From contig NC_092054.1 of NCBI RefSeq assembly GCF_003086295.3, positions 55,901,546-55,965,545 of the forward strand: a stretch of DNA of 64,000 bases. Direction: 5' to 3'. Both the position numbers and the translations under genes were made by a program. Shown here in pieces: positions 1 through 12,386 of this stretch. The notes below the pieces were generated by a model. It had not been told where the DNA came from. It saw only the letters and a list, made by a program, of their open reading frames with translations, and did not search any database. Within the stretch, counting starts at the first letter, position 1. Every line of letters starts with the position of its first letter. This DNA is from Arachis hypogaea. Lineage: Eukaryota > Streptophyta > Magnoliopsida > Fabales > Fabaceae.

Positions 1-37
1 ATCTATACATGATAAACCCTAAAAACGGTGTTTATTA
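1..37 (-). repeat. Start of the 3' LTR of element D (cut by window edge)
   Basis: The stretch matches the outer end of the 5' LTR near 26050-26087. Both read as an LTR start of the TGATAAACCC type on the minus strand; this copy has one change at the terminal dinucleotide region. It is followed directly by the polypurine tract. Confidence 0.75.
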
Positions 38-54
38 ACCTCCCCACACTTAAA
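38..54 (-). promoter_or_regulatory. Polypurine tract of element D
   Basis: On the minus strand this reads TTTAAGTGTGGGGAGGT and abuts the 3' LTR. It is the expected second-strand primer site. Element B has an equivalent tract at 38714-38730. Confidence 0.8.
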
Positions 55-57
55 GTA

Positions 58-75
58 TAGCATGTCCTCATGCTA
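58..75 (-). other. AGGA-loop hairpin next to the polypurine tract (D)
   Basis: A perfect inverted repeat, TAGCATG / AGGA loop / CATGCTA on the minus strand, lies 3 bases upstream of the polypurine tract. B, A and C have hairpins in the same place with different stem sequences and the same or a GGGA-type loop. Confidence 0.6.
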
Positions 76-1549
76 AAGGAAAGCAAAGATCAAAGGATCA
101 CAAGAGAGTGAGACTCATGGGATGTAATCTACCTACATGAATGCAACTAGGGTGTATGCTACTATCTACTTGGTTAAGAGCAATTCAATCGTCCTAGAAC
201 ACATATATACTTGCACATAGGGCAAGATGGTGGGCAATGTATGAACTCTACCAATTTTAGTTATCAAAGTGAAATATGTATAGCTTGCATGAAGAACGCT
301 CGCGAGAGCCGGGAACAAGGAATTGAGCTTCGAACCCCTCGCCAGAAGTGTTTGCACTCTATTCGCTCGGTGTATAGGGTTGATCACTCAATCCTCTCCT
401 ACTTCATGCTCTTCCAAAATTTGTTCTTCCTCTAACAATCAACAATTGTTCTATGCATGCATACATATATCATGAGGTTTTTCCTTAGGTTGTAATGGGG
501 TTAGGGTTAAGGTAGGGTTATATATTTGACTAAGTAGGCTAAAGATTGAATCCTTTGATTAACTTAAGCTCCCCACCTAACCTATATAACATCCTATACA
601 ATTATGTGCTAACCTAACTACCCATTCCTCACTCTTTCACATACTCATACATTTAATTTTGATCATTATACATATGCATTGATTTGTCTTTAGGTCCTAC
701 CTTGGGGCATTTTTGTCCCCTTTTACTGCTTCTCTTTTTTTTTCTTTCATTTTCTATTTTCTTTTCTTTTTCTCTTTTCTTTTTTTTTTTTGTTTTTCTC
801 ATTTTTTTTATTTCATTTTTTTTCAATGCATATGGCCTACACATTTGCTAAACACATGAGTATATATCCACTTCCCAATATTTTTGACAAAATTAACAAC
901 ATGCTCTTACCTCAACTAATGCCCCCCGTTTTCCCACATTTGAATGACACACACACTCTAGCCTAAGCTATTCAAGGATTCAAATAGGGACATTCATGGT
1001 TTTCCGCTTTTGGCTTGTGATGTGCTAAAATTAAGAATAAGTGGGTTAAGCGTAAGCTCAAAATTGGTTGCAAAGGTTGTTATAAGGTAAGGCCATTTGG
1101 GTAAGTAGTTAAGTGAGAAGATGACCTCAATCATGTACATGTATTCATACATAAAATAATGGACATATAGAGTTAAACAAATTAAGGATCACAATCGTAG
1201 AGAGAGAACAATGCACACAAGAAGGAAAGTAAGTGGCTAGAAGATGTAGCCACGCAATTAGGCTCAAGACTCACTTGCTTGTGTTCTTGGCTCAAAATCC
1301 ATGTTCCAAATTATATTCTTCAAACAAGTTTAGCATAAAAAAATTTTCAAAATTTTCAAAATTGGTAGGATTGCCCCCAAAATTCTAGCTTCCTAGGAAA
1401 GAAGTCATTACTCTAACCAAGTGGACTTATTAAGAGATAACTAACATGCAAGGGATGTCAAATGCAATCTATCTTACTTAACAAAAGAGATTTAAAATTT
1501 ATTCGGGTGTTACCTATGAAGACCAGTCGGCCGACCGACCTCCCCACAC
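76..1549 (-). other. 3' noncoding region of element D
   Basis: No supported gene. The region lies between the env-position ORF and the polypurine tract and is collinear with 38751-40208 in element B, including a T-rich run near 730-820. Short ORFs here have no recognisable content. Confidence 0.6.
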
Positions 1550-2778
1550 TTAGAAGTTGGCACGGTCCTCCGTGCCATGAGTGAGACGCAGTGTTTGATC
1601 AGCTTCTGAGTGTCCATCCTCTTCTCCATTATCGCTATCTTCATCATCGGTGCCGGTGGACGTGGAAATATCCAGTTCTTCCATAGGTAGTGCTAGGCAA
1701 GTTAGAAGCTTCTTGATAAAAGTGTATCGGTGTTGGTTGCGCCGCTCATAACGATCGAGCTTCCTGTGGAGGTCCTCTATGCGTTGCATGGATGATTTTG
1801 GTGGTGCGGTTGAGGTGGTGGGAATGCTCATGGGAATGGCCAAGTCCGGATCCTCGGTGTCTGTCGGAGGGTAGAGATATCTCCCGTTTGGAACAACATT
1901 GCCGTCTATCGGGATCATGGCCCTCCGATCCTTGTTCTCTCGGGGGACACGGACTACGGCAACTAAGTCAGTCACTAGAGCGGGAAAGGGTAGGTTCCCC
2001 TTAGCGTGGATTCGGCCCATAGCTTGGTGAATGAGACGGGGAATATGAACCTGTCTCTCTGTGAGGACACACCAAACCAACAAAGCTAACTCGGCAGTGA
2101 TAGATGAGCCATGGGTGCTTGGGAGCACATAATGGGCTAAAATTTGGGCCCATGCTTGAGCCTCTCTGGTGAGAAAACGTGCGGTGATGCCCTTGGGCCG
2201 GGGTCTCATCCTCCCTCGAATCCAGAATGATTCGGGTATAGCAATGACCTTGAGGATGGCATCCCAATCAAACTCATATTTGCATCGTGCCGACAAAATC
2301 TCTTGATATGCATCAATACCATCCGCTAACGGTCCGGTCTTAAGCACACTTTGAATGGCCTCCTTTGTGATGGAAACTTGTCTTCGGCGCACAAATATTG
2401 ATGCAAGGGATGAGGAGTGGTAATTGGTGTAAAATTCTACCACCAGGACAAGTTCGCTTCACGTGGCTTCCTCAATAGGAACTCCCATTGCCGCCGCTCG
2501 ATGCGGGGCATGACAAGCGGAATGACATGAGCCGGAGGGGCTAGAAGAGGCTCCGCATGATAGTTCCTTCCTTTAATCAAGGGGTAGACAAGTTCGCAAT
2601 AGCGGTTGGGGAACTTGTTCGGGTCCCTAGCCGGATTGTCCTTTTCCAAAACATCAATGTTGGCAAAGCTGCTTGTCTTATTGAGGAGGGGTTTGGCTCT
2701 AGGCGCTTGTTGTGCTTTGCTAGTGGACCGTGGGGGTGCCTTCTTGGACGCCTTTCCTTTGTCTTTCTTGATAACCAT
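1550..2778 (-). pseudogene. Env-position ORF of element D, frameshifted
   Basis: The reading starts at 2778 with a Lys-rich N-terminus, continues through a conserved block (PRIERRQW, then NLSW) and breaks near 2441, where one G appears to be missing compared with element B. It continues in another frame to 1550 with an acidic C-terminus. A coiled-coil-like stretch (about residues 215-240 of the downstream piece) precedes the acidic tail. The block resembles the family annotated as putative plant transposon protein, found between pol and the 3' LTR of Athila-type elements. Its function is unknown; env-like refers to position, and I see no convincing signal peptide or membrane anchor. Confidence 0.65.
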
Positions 2779-4387
2779 CCTAGAAAAGAAGGAAAGGTGG
2801 CAAAATTAAACTTAAAGAAGCACCAAGAAATAATAATCATGCAAGTGATAAAGCATAAGAGAGTATGTGACTTAGATACATGATAGCTGCAACATGTAAC
2901 TAAGGCAACAATGAAAATCATGGCTAATCACTAGCATGGGAAGTAGGAGTGGTATAGGCATGCAAATAATAAGCATGAGAAGCATACATTCTTAACATCA
3001 ATAACAAGAGGCAAGAGTTAAGGGATGAGCATGTAGAAAGAAGCAAGAGTATTAAGCTCAATGCATATAAGAACAAGCAAGTGAATGAGAAAGAACACTA
3101 AAATAGAAGAGCTAAGTCAAATAGAACTCCAAAAAGTCATGTGGGTCTTCCATCAAACACTTGGTATGCATCCCTTTTTAGGACAAAAATGAGAAAAGAG
3201 TGACAATGTAACATCCCACAAAGCATCATCAATCATCATAGCATACTACACATTGCAAGGGAAAGCAATTAAGACAATCCAACTCATCAATGCAAGAGTA
3301 ATCCCGACTTTTAACACCCATAAGAAAATGAAAATGGGAGAAAATCTAACAAACAAAGAAAAACATGAATGAAAACCAACTAAGAGGAAGAGTAAGGGAA
3401 TGTAACTAAGGAAAGGAAGAAGGAAAAGAGAGAGCTAAACAAGAAAAATGAAAGAAAGAAAAAAATGAGAGTACCTTGAAAAGAAGAAGAGAAATGGGGT
3501 ATGTAAGTGAGAAAGGAGGTAGTGAGGAATATGAGAGAGGATAGGAGAAAGAAGGGTGTGGGACCGCCGGAGGTGGTGGTCGGAGGAGGGGTGGTAGAAG
3601 TGGTAGGAGGGAGTAGAAATGAAGAAGAAGGGTGATGATAAGAAGTGGGAAGAGAAATTGAAAGAAAAGGGCGCGTTGCAATGCAATTGGTCCGCGAGAC
3701 CGGCGCGTGCGCGTGCATGGGCAAAAATTAGCATGGGCGCGGACGCGCACAATGCGCGTACGCGCGAAGTGGGTGATAGCGGGTATGCGCGCTAGCGCCA
3801 AGTGCGCTTGCGCGTGCAACTGGGTTGTGCTCTCAGTGCAAGTTGGGCACAACTCTGGCTCAACTCTCAGGGAGAAGTACCAGAAAATGAATTTTCATGA
3901 TCGACGTGGACGCGCACGGTGCGCTCGCGTGTCGATGTGCATTTTCTCCGAGGTGTGCGTACGCGCCAAGTGCACGTTCGCGCGAGTGGAGTCAGGCTAT
4001 TGGCATGATATTGGCCCAAATTGGGCATAACTCTCGGGAAAATGGCTCAGGATTGCATTTGGCGACATCGGCGCGGACGCGTCTAGTGCGCGCACACGCG
4101 CTTTGTGCGAATAGGGCCATGGGCGCATACGCGCCAGGTGCGAGTACGTGTGAGGGGTGTTGTGCCTGGGGCTCAAAATTGGAGCAGAATTGGCACAAAT
4201 CTCTGGAAAATGACCCAAGAGCTGCGAGTGCCTATGGGCGCGTACGCGCATAGTGCGCACTCGCGCACCCCCCTTTTTTTTCAGTAACATGAAGAATGCC
4301 TAATTATCATGACGTCAGTGCCCAAACAAGCCAAAAGGGTCAAAAACATCCAAAACTCAATGCAATACCCAAAGATGGGGTGTCTCT
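2779..4387 (-). repeat. Spacer of element D with GCGTACGCG-rich degenerate repeats
   Basis: No gene is supported between the env-position ORF and the insertion point of A. From about 3660 to 4275 the sequence turns GC-rich and repeats words such as GCGCGTACGCG, TGCGCG and GGCATAACTCTCGG at irregular spacing. Element B has the same kind of block at about 42360-43130. The overlapping short ORFs here are by-products of repeat composition. Confidence 0.6.
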
Positions 4388-6001
4388 TGATGAGCGGATA
4401 ATTTATACGCTTTTTGGCATTGTTTTTAGGTAGTTTTCAGTATGTTTTAGTTACTTTTTATTATATTTTTTTAGTTTTTAAATAAAAATCACATTTCTGG
4501 ACTTTACTACGAGTTTGTGTATTTTTCTATGATTTCATTTATTTTCTGGCTGAAATTGAGGGACTTGAGCAAAAATCTGATTCAGAGGCTGAAAAAGGAC
4601 TACAGATGTTGTTGGATTCTGACCTCCCTGCACTCGAAATGGATTTTCTGGAGCAATAGAAGCCTAATTGATGTGCTCTGAATTGCGTTGGAAAGTAGAC
4701 ATCCTGGACTTTCCAGCAATATATAATAGTCCATACTTTGCCCGAGTCTTGATAACACAAACTGGTGTTGAAACGCCAACTTTCTACCATATTCTGGCAT
4801 TAAACGCCAGAACTGGCATAAAAGCTGGAGTTAAACGCCTAAACTGGCACCAGAGTTAGCGTTTAACTCCAAGAAAAGTCTCTATATGTGAAAGCTTCAA
4901 TAATTAGCCCAAGCACACACCAAGTGGGCCCGGAAGTGGATTTCTGCATTAATTACTCATTTTTGTAACCCCTAGGCTACTAGTTCATTATAAATAGGAC
5001 CTTTTACTATTGTATTTTCATCTCTGGAACACATTATGTAACTTTTACGTTCTGAGACCTCCATGGGAGGCTGGCCACTCGGCCATGTCTACCCTATTTT
5101 CACTTATGTATTTTCAACGGTGGAGTTTCTACACCCCACAGATTAAGGTGTGGAGCTCTGCTGTTTCTCATGAATTAATGCAAAGTACTACTGTTTTCTA
5201 TTCAATTCAAGCTTATTCTTATTCCAAGATATTCACTCGCACTTCAACATGATGAATGTGATGATCCGTGACACTCATCATCATTCTCACCAATGAACGC
5301 GTGCCTGATAAGCACCTCCGTTCTATCTGCAATAGCTTGAGTGCATATCTCTTGGGTTTTTAATCTAAGATTAGAACCTTTGTGGTATAGGCTAGAATTA
5401 TTGGCGGCCATTCTTGAGATCCGGAAAGTCTAAACCTTGTCTGTGGTATTCCGAGTAGGATCTGGGATGGGATGGCTGTGACGAGCTTCAAACTTGCGAG
5501 TGTTGGGCGTAGTGACAGACGCAAAAGGATCAATGGATCTATTCCAACATAAGTGAGAACCGACAGATGATTAGCCGTGCGGTGACAGCGCATTTGGACC
5601 ATTTTCACTGAGAGGACGGACGGTTGCCATTGACAACGGTGATCCCCAACATACAACTTGCCATGGAAGGGAGTATGAATGATTGGATGAGGGCAATAGG
5701 AAAGCAGAGGTTCAGAAGGAACAAAGCATCTTCATACGCTTATCTGAAATCCCACCAATGAATTATATAAGTGCTTCTATCTTATTTTCTATTTTAATTA
5801 TATTTTAATTATCAAAATCCCATAACCATTTGAATCTGCCTGATTGAGATTTACAAAAGATGACCACAGCTTGCTTCAAGCCGACAATCTCCGTGGGATC
5901 GACCCTTACTCACGTAAGGTATTAGTTGGACGACCCAGTGCACTTGCTGGTCAGCTGCACGGTGTTGTGTGAAAAGTGTGCGATCACGATTCTGTGTACC
6001 A
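4388..6001 (+). repeat. 5' LTR of element A
   Basis: 1614 bp, starting TGATGAGCGG and ending TGTACCA. It aligns along its length with 17005-18587 and with the LTRs of element C. It holds a GGCGTTTAAACGCC-type cluster (about 4765-4872) and a TATA box at 4989. Compared with the 3' LTR it keeps about 30 extra bases near 5238-5280. Confidence 0.9.
4989..4998 (+). promoter_or_regulatory. TATA box of element A 5' LTR
   Basis: TATAAATAGG sits in the middle of the LTR after the palindrome cluster, where U3 should end. The same ten bases occur at the same place in the other three A/C LTRs. Confidence 0.6.
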
Positions 6002-6007
6002 AGTTTT

Positions 6008-6025
6008 TGGCGCCGTTGTCGGAGA
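6008..6025 (+). promoter_or_regulatory. Primer binding site of element A (tRNA-Asp type)
   Basis: TGGCGCCGTTGTCGGAGA begins 6 bases after the LTR. It is complementary, with two mismatches, to the 3' end of plant tRNA-Asp, the usual primer of Athila-type elements. Confidence 0.75.
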
Positions 6026-7329
6026 TTGTTCGAGTTTGGACAACTGACGGTTCATCTTGTTGCTCAGATTAGGTAATTTTATTTTATTTTTAAGCTTTTA
6101 TTTTCGAAAAAAAAATTTAAATTATTCTATGTTCTTCAGAATTTTTAAGAATGAATTCTAGAGTTTCAGATGATACTTTTATCATCACAGGAGTTAATTG
6201 ATTCCCATCAATTTGGCTGTTGTATGTAATGTCCTGCTGAAGCTTGGCTAGCCATGTCTAATCTTTTTTAGACTGAAGCTTTAGACTAACATTTCATGAT
6301 TCTTGGGATTCATATTAAAAATTCTGACTTTATTTATTTTTCTTTTTCCAAATAATTTTCGAAAAATACAAAAAATTTCATAAAATCATAAAAACAAAAA
6401 ATTTTATGTTTCTTGTTTGAGTCTAGTGTCAAATTTTAAGTTTGGTGTCAATTGCATAGTCTTTAAATTATCTTAAAAATTTTCGAAAAAAAAATATATG
6501 CATTATGTTCTTCATTGATCTTCAAGTTGTTCTTGTTGATTTTCTTGGGTCTGATCTTTAAATTCTCTTGTTTTGTGTCTTTTGTTGTTTCTCATGTGCA
6601 TTCTCAATTTGTTAGTGTCTCTAATATGAAAATTTCTAATTTTGGTGTCTTGTATGCACTGTTTATTTGATCTTAGTTTTTTTTATGATTAGTTTCATTT
6701 TGTTGTTGTTCTCTCTCATCATTTAAAATTCATAAAATGTTTTTCAAAAATATATCTTTTCAAGTCAATAGCACAGAGAATTGAAGATTCAAAACATGCA
6801 GCAGAGGAATTATAGAGAAAAAGCTGGGCATTCAAAACGCCTAGTGAAGAAGGAAAACTGGCGTTTAAACGCCAGCCAAGGTACCTGGCTGGGCGTTAAA
6901 CGCCCAAAAGGGTAGCATTTTGGGCGTTAAACACCAGAATGGATACCATTCTGGGCGTTTAACGCCAGGATGGCACAAGGGAGGTAAGTTAGTTTTTAAT
7001 TCAAATCTTTTTCAAATTTTCATAATTTTTCAAAATCAAATCTTTTTAAAATCATATCTTTTTGATTACTGATTTCAAAATCTTTTCTAACTTCTTATCT
7101 TTTTAAAATTTGATTTTCAAATCTTTTTCAATTAACTACTTAACTTTTTGTTTGATTTTAAAAGTTTTCTATTTCAATCATATCTTTTCCAAAAAATCAC
7201 CTAACTACTTTTCTCTCTCTAATTTTCGAAAATCATTAATCACTTTTTCAAAAATCTTTTTAATTAAGTAATTTATTTAGTTTTAAAATTTCATTTTATT
7301 TCCCTTTCTAAATTTTCAAATTCTAACTA
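6026..7329 (+). other. Leader of element A with palindrome cluster
   Basis: No gene. AT-rich leader collinear with 47843-49400 of element C. It contains a cluster of GGCGTTTAAACGCC-type palindromes at about 6820-6975 and a copy of the word TAAGTTTGGTGT near 6436. A CACTA element interrupts it at 7330. Confidence 0.6.
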
Positions 7330-7346
7330 CACTACAAGAAAAAGCA

Positions 7347-7680
7347 ATATTTGTAACAAAAAAAATTGTTACAAAAAATCAAAATTTTGAAACAAAAGGA
7401 TTTTGTAACAAAAAAAGGGGCCGTTGCAGTATGTCCAGTTACAAAAAAATTTTGTAACAAAAAACGGAACTGTTACAATTCAAAGTGATACTTTGTAACA
7501 AATTTTTTGATACAAAAAACCAGAAGTCGTTACAAAAGTGGTAACAAATTTTGATCTTCAAGGTATTTTTTGTGACAATCTATTTTTTCCTATCATAAAA
7601 TTTTGTTACAAAATGTAACTTGATTTTGTAACATTTTTTTCTTTAGTTACAAAATACTATTTATTTTGTAATAATTTTTT
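7347..7680. repeat. Left subterminal repeat array of the CACTA element
   Basis: Dense direct and inverted copies of TTTTGTAACAAAA and TTGTTACAAA. The mirror array lies at about 11725-12110. Confidence 0.7.
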
Positions 7681-8315
7681 TAAATACAAATTACACACAT
7701 AATTTATCAAATTATATTTTTTTAATTAATTAATATATTAACTAATTTACTCAACAAGTCAACATTTATATAATATATAATAACATAGATAGTTTAAATA
7801 TCTTTCATTAACTAATATTGTTTTATAAATCTTCAACATATAAACTTTAAAGTACAAACTAACAAGACACATTGAAAAACCCTAATGAACTAGATAGATA
7901 CATAGGACAAGAAAAATAAGGAATTATAAATCTCCAAAATGTAAACTACAAATTACAAATTCCATCATGTTCATACAGCTCCTTTCTCAATTCTCATGAA
8001 GAAGTTCTAATAAGTGTCACACACCTGAAAAGACCACCAAACAAAAAATACTAGCTTAAGAAATAAGATTTGTTTTTCCTTTAAAAATGCACAGAAAAAA
8101 CAAAAACATATAAATTTTATTCATAATGATATCAAAATCTAATACTTAAATACTCAAACCAGGAAACTAATTATTGAATAGTTAATAGATCCTATGTCAT
8201 AGATAATTAGAGAATTAAATAAAAGCTCATGAATATGAACCATCTAATAAAAGTGTACATCAGTTGAATAATAGCTCTTAACAATATGATAACTTTCCCT
8301 TTGTGATAAAATCTC

Positions 8316-8588
8316 ATGAATAAAAGCTCACCTTCCAAACCCATGTTTGACAATGTTCTGAAGAGAAGGAAGCAACTAAGTGTGAAATCTCATATTCCTA
8401 GGGAGGTTTTCGGTAAAGATCCAAAATCTATGTTGAAAGCTTGGTTTAGTGGAAGGCCGTGTGAAATGAAAATTGAAGCTGTAGAACAACCCTATCCAGA
8501 AATTCAAATAAAAATGCAACAACAAAGCCAAAGTCCAGGTTCAAAATCAGCAACAATATCAACCCAGCCAAAGAATTCCAAATTTTAA
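8316..8588 (+). CDS. Small ORF in the CACTA element, unknown
   Basis: A 90-residue ORF with a basic N-terminal half (KRRKQLS) and a Gln/Ser-rich C-terminus, in the AT-rich interior of the transposon. Its composition is more protein-like than its surroundings, so it could be a captured exon or a fragment of an element gene. I do not recognise the protein. There is no neighbour to support a function, and it may be chance. Confidence 0.2.
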   Translation: MNKSSPSKPMFDNVLKRRKQLSVKSHIPREVFGKDPKSMLKAWFSGRPCEMKIEAVEQPYPEIQIKMQQQSQSPGSKSATISTQPKNSKF

Positions 8589-10300
8589 ATAATTACAAAC
8601 AAACCAACAAATCATGAAAACAAAAACTATAGATATTCAATTAGTGTATCCAAATCTGGAGGTAACAATCCTCAACAATTTGATCAAGACAGTCACAATC
8701 TAATCACAATTAAGCCACAAAAGCACAAAGAATAATAGGACAGCAGCACATTTACCATGAATAATCACAAACAGCAGTAAGAGCTAATCAACAATCAATG
8801 AATGAAAAACTGAAAATACAAATCATTCAAGAATAATTCAAAGATCAATAACCCTTATGAATAGAGCAAAAAAATGAATAACAAAGTTACACTATTACAA
8901 TGAGCCACGAACAGAGCATTGACCTTTGAAGATGGTAAGCTGGCAGCAAACACAGCGACAGACGACGGCCAAAGAGCATCATGTGATTATTATCAAGCAA
9001 TTTCTTGTAGCTCCACCTCTTGAGCACAAAAAAGGATAACTTTCATCACTATTCTTAATTTCTTATATTCAAATAGTTTCCATATAGAGTTGTGTTAATC
9101 TCATGCAATGGCTCTACAAGATAAATACGAGTACATAAAATATTTTTTTATACTAAAATCAAACTTGATCAGTAACTATTGAGAGCATAATTGGGACAAG
9201 TAAAAAATAAATCATCCTTGCATCATGGCAATTACAGAATGATATTTTTACATTCTAAATCAATACTTTTGCAGTTTCAAAATCATACAATTCAGCAAAA
9301 ATAACTCAATAACCAAGATAACTATATCACTAATCATTAGATTACTATTTCTTCCACTCATGAAATTGCAAACTTAATCAAACAGTTATCCTATAAAGCA
9401 TAATGATTTTATTTTCAAAACAAAACTAAGATTTTCAAGCAACTGAACACACACATGCACACAATAATTAAAACAGAAAATCGCGAAAGAACTAAAATTG
9501 AAAGACCTTGCACAGTTGCACATACCAGAGTAAGTAAAACGCTAGCTGAAGCAAATTCGTAGAGTAGCACTGTTTCACTTTTCATAATAATTAAGTAAAT
9601 AATTTTTCAAACCCATTTCTTATCAACAACCGTACTTCACTCAAGCAATCAAACAACCGTACTTCACTCAAGCAATCAAACAACCGCATTCACAAGAAAA
9701 AACATAATAACAAAAATATATTTTTGCATCAATATCTATTTATCACAACTTTGTAATGTAAAATAGATTTTGAGAAAAGGGAGCTACTCAAATGAAGATG
9801 TAAAAAATATCTTTTTATGAAGATGCTTTGTATAAAAGTGTGATTTATTGATTTGGCCACACTTTAAATAAAAACAACACTTTTATAACATATCAAAATC
9901 TAACCCTACACTCCATCATCTAAGGGTCAAAAAGAAAAATCATCACATGAAGACAATTATAATATCTTCATGGGAGTATCCACCTTGAGAAAAACCCCTA
10001 CCTCGATTGTCGAAACTCAAAAACTCAAACGCGTCACAACCCCCCTTTTCCCTCGCAGCCCGCAGTAATCATAGCTTCAATCGCGACTCGCAATAATCAA
10101 AACTCAACCCTACATTTACCAAAACTTCAGAAATATATACAGAAAAGTGACAAATGAGTTTTCGAAGCAGAAGTAACTTACTGCACAAAAGAAATCAAGA
10201 GCGAAGCAGCCGCAACTCTGGTGATGATGGCTGTAATAACATGTAACGAAAATAAAGCTCCTGGAATCTCAAAAGGAAATAAACCAAACTCAACCCTTAC

Positions 10301-10380
10301 CGGCAGCGTTTCCAACAACGGCAGCGGCAGAAGCGGCGGTGGCTGGGCGCGTGTCTCCCTTCACTCCTTTGCTCCTCGTG

Positions 10381-10431
<51 letters not shown>

Positions 10432-10775
10432 CGTGCGACCCGACAGCTTCTCTCTCGACGACAACAACCAACGCGACAGTGTCTTCTCCTCAATAGCGGC
10501 AAAACCCTCGGCGGCAACAATGGCGAGGCGGCTGAGCTCGTCAACGACGGTGGCGCAGAGGCAGTGGCTGGCGCGACACTCCCTCTCTCACCCGCGAGCT
10601 CTCTCTTCCCTCTTCGCAAACGGCAGCAACAACGGCGTCTGGAGGTGGCGGCACGACGGCAGCGGGACGTGGTAGCGGTGGCGCGGCAGGTTGGCGAGCC
10701 GAGGCGAAATGATAGCACGGCTTCCTCCTTCCTTCTTCTTCCTCGCGGCGTAACTCCCTCCATTCCCTGATTCAC
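10301..10775 (-). other. GC-rich island in the CACTA element, possible captured first exon
   Basis: The island stands out from AT-rich surroundings. On the minus strand an ORF starts at 10775, is rich in Arg, Ala and Ser, crosses a (CT)n run that encodes alternating Arg-Glu, and reaches GGTAAGG just after 10301, a good splice-donor shape. That fits a first exon captured by the transposon, or its own first exon. The plus strand also has open frames across the island, so coding is unproven. Confidence 0.25.
10383..10429. repeat. (CT)n microsatellite
   Basis: About 47 bases of nearly uninterrupted CT dinucleotides within the GC-rich island of the CACTA element. Confidence 0.9.
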
Positions 10776-12386
10776 GGTGTGTACCGTTAAGTGAGAAATA
10801 TGGGGGGTTTGGCGGTGTGGTAGGTGGAGATTAGGTTAGTGGCCTTTGATTTTGCTGAGCTAAGATAATAATATCTTTATGGTTACAATGGTCATTTAAT
10901 AACGCATATGTATGTATTGCTGTGATTTGAATATAGTTTATGAGCAAATAACATTATTAGTTAGAAACTTAGAATCTATAGATCATTTTTTTTTGTTACG
11001 TGAATCCAGCTAGGAGGAAAAACAAAACGTACAATCTCTTTTTTTAAAATAAAATTAGGGATTTTGGGTAATTTAATAATTTTAGTAAAATTAGGATAAT
11101 AGAGTAATTGAAAACCAAATTTTAATCCAATAATAATAATATCTATAAAAATACTATTCGATTATCAACTTAAAACTTATTTTCAAATAAATACTCTAAC
11201 TTGTTAGAGGTAAATAAAACTAATTTTTTTAATCATAAAATAAAGTTAAAAATCTAATTATTTAACTTAAAGCATATAAAATTCTTACTATTTTATTATT
11301 ATTTTATAATTATTTTTAAATAAATATTAATTAAGATAAAATTAAAGATATTCAAGTTAATTTTTTTATTCATAAAATTTAAAATATTAAATTAAAATAT
11401 TAAATATTTAAATTAAATGATATAAAATTTTTATATTTTTTTAATTATTAAAACTTTAAATTATAAATAAGAAAATACTCCATTTAATATATAAATCTCT
11501 AAAAATTTATTTTGAATAAATATAATAAATTATGAATAATTTATTATTTAATTTTAAAATAATTTTAAACTCAAACTATCATTAATTTGATTTACATATT
11601 TTTAGTAAAATAAATTTTTGAATATAAAATCTTAAATAAATATAATAAATGATAAATAATTTATTATGTTAATTTTAAAAAATTCAAAGTCTTATATTTA
11701 GTATGTTAAAACAAAATTTTTTATTAGTTACAAAAAAAATTTTGAATTTTGTGACAAATAAATAACTTGTTACAAAAATATTGTATTTTGTGACAAATTA
11801 ATTTTTTTTTTACAAAATATTTAAAGCTTTTGAAACAAATAGATATTTTGTTACAAAATATTTTGAATTTTTGCAACAATATAATCTTTTGTTACAAAAT
11901 ATTATAACATTTTGTAACAAAACAACAATTCGATACGAAAGCCAACATAATTTGTAACAAAAGAAATCAAGTTGTTACAAAATATTGAAATGTTTTGTAA
12001 CAAATTTTCTTATTGTTACAAAATATTCTTATTTTGTAACAATAACTAATTATTGTTACAAAAAATTATAATTTGTAACAATTTTAAATTTGATACAAAT
12101 TTTTGGTTACAAATGTTCCATTTTCTTGTAGTGCTACATTTTAAAATAAAAACAAAAATATTTTTTTTATTTTAATTTAAATTCGAATTCTTTCCCCCTC
12201 CTCACCTTATTCTATTTAAGGACTAACACTCCTCGTCAATTAGCAATTCGGACTCTCTCCTTCTTCATAAGTTTGAATTCTCCTCTCTACCTCATCCTTC
12301 CATTCTTCTTTTCCTCTGACATCTCAAGGAATCTCTATACTGTGACATAAAGGATTCCATACTTTCTTTGTCTTCTTCTCTATCAT

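Larger units (their letters stand above)
7330..12133. mobile_element. Non-autonomous CACTA (CMC/EnSpm) DNA transposon
   Basis: The ends are inverted: CACTACAAGAAAAAGC at the left and the complement of CACTACAAGAAAATGG at the right, with similarity extending about 28 bp. It is flanked by CTA on both sides (7327-7329 and 12134-12136), the 3 bp duplication expected for CACTA elements. Both subterminal regions are packed with TTGTAACAAAA and its complement, in the arrangement expected of transposase-binding arrays. No TNP2-like transposase ORF is visible in 4.8 kb, so it would depend on another element for movement. The inside is AT-rich apart from a GC-rich island at about 10290-10780. Confidence 0.88.

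Noticed and set aside
3380..4290. Several overlapping ORFs of 60-148 codons on both strands
   Set aside because: They arise from low-complexity purine/pyrimidine runs and GCGTACGCG repeats; composition is Ser/Phe/Leu- or Arg/Ala/His-biased and no family is recognisable.
6820..6975. Regularly spaced palindromes resembling a CRISPR array
   Set aside because: Spacing is irregular, the spacers are also related, the copies recur in LTRs, and the DNA is a plant genome.
10221..10770. Plus-strand ORFs across the (CT)n run
   Set aside because: Long Leu-Ser repeats come from the microsatellite; all frames are open because of GC-rich, repeat composition.
7330..12133. Autonomous CACTA element
   Set aside because: No TNP2-type transposase frame or conserved catalytic block is visible on either strand.
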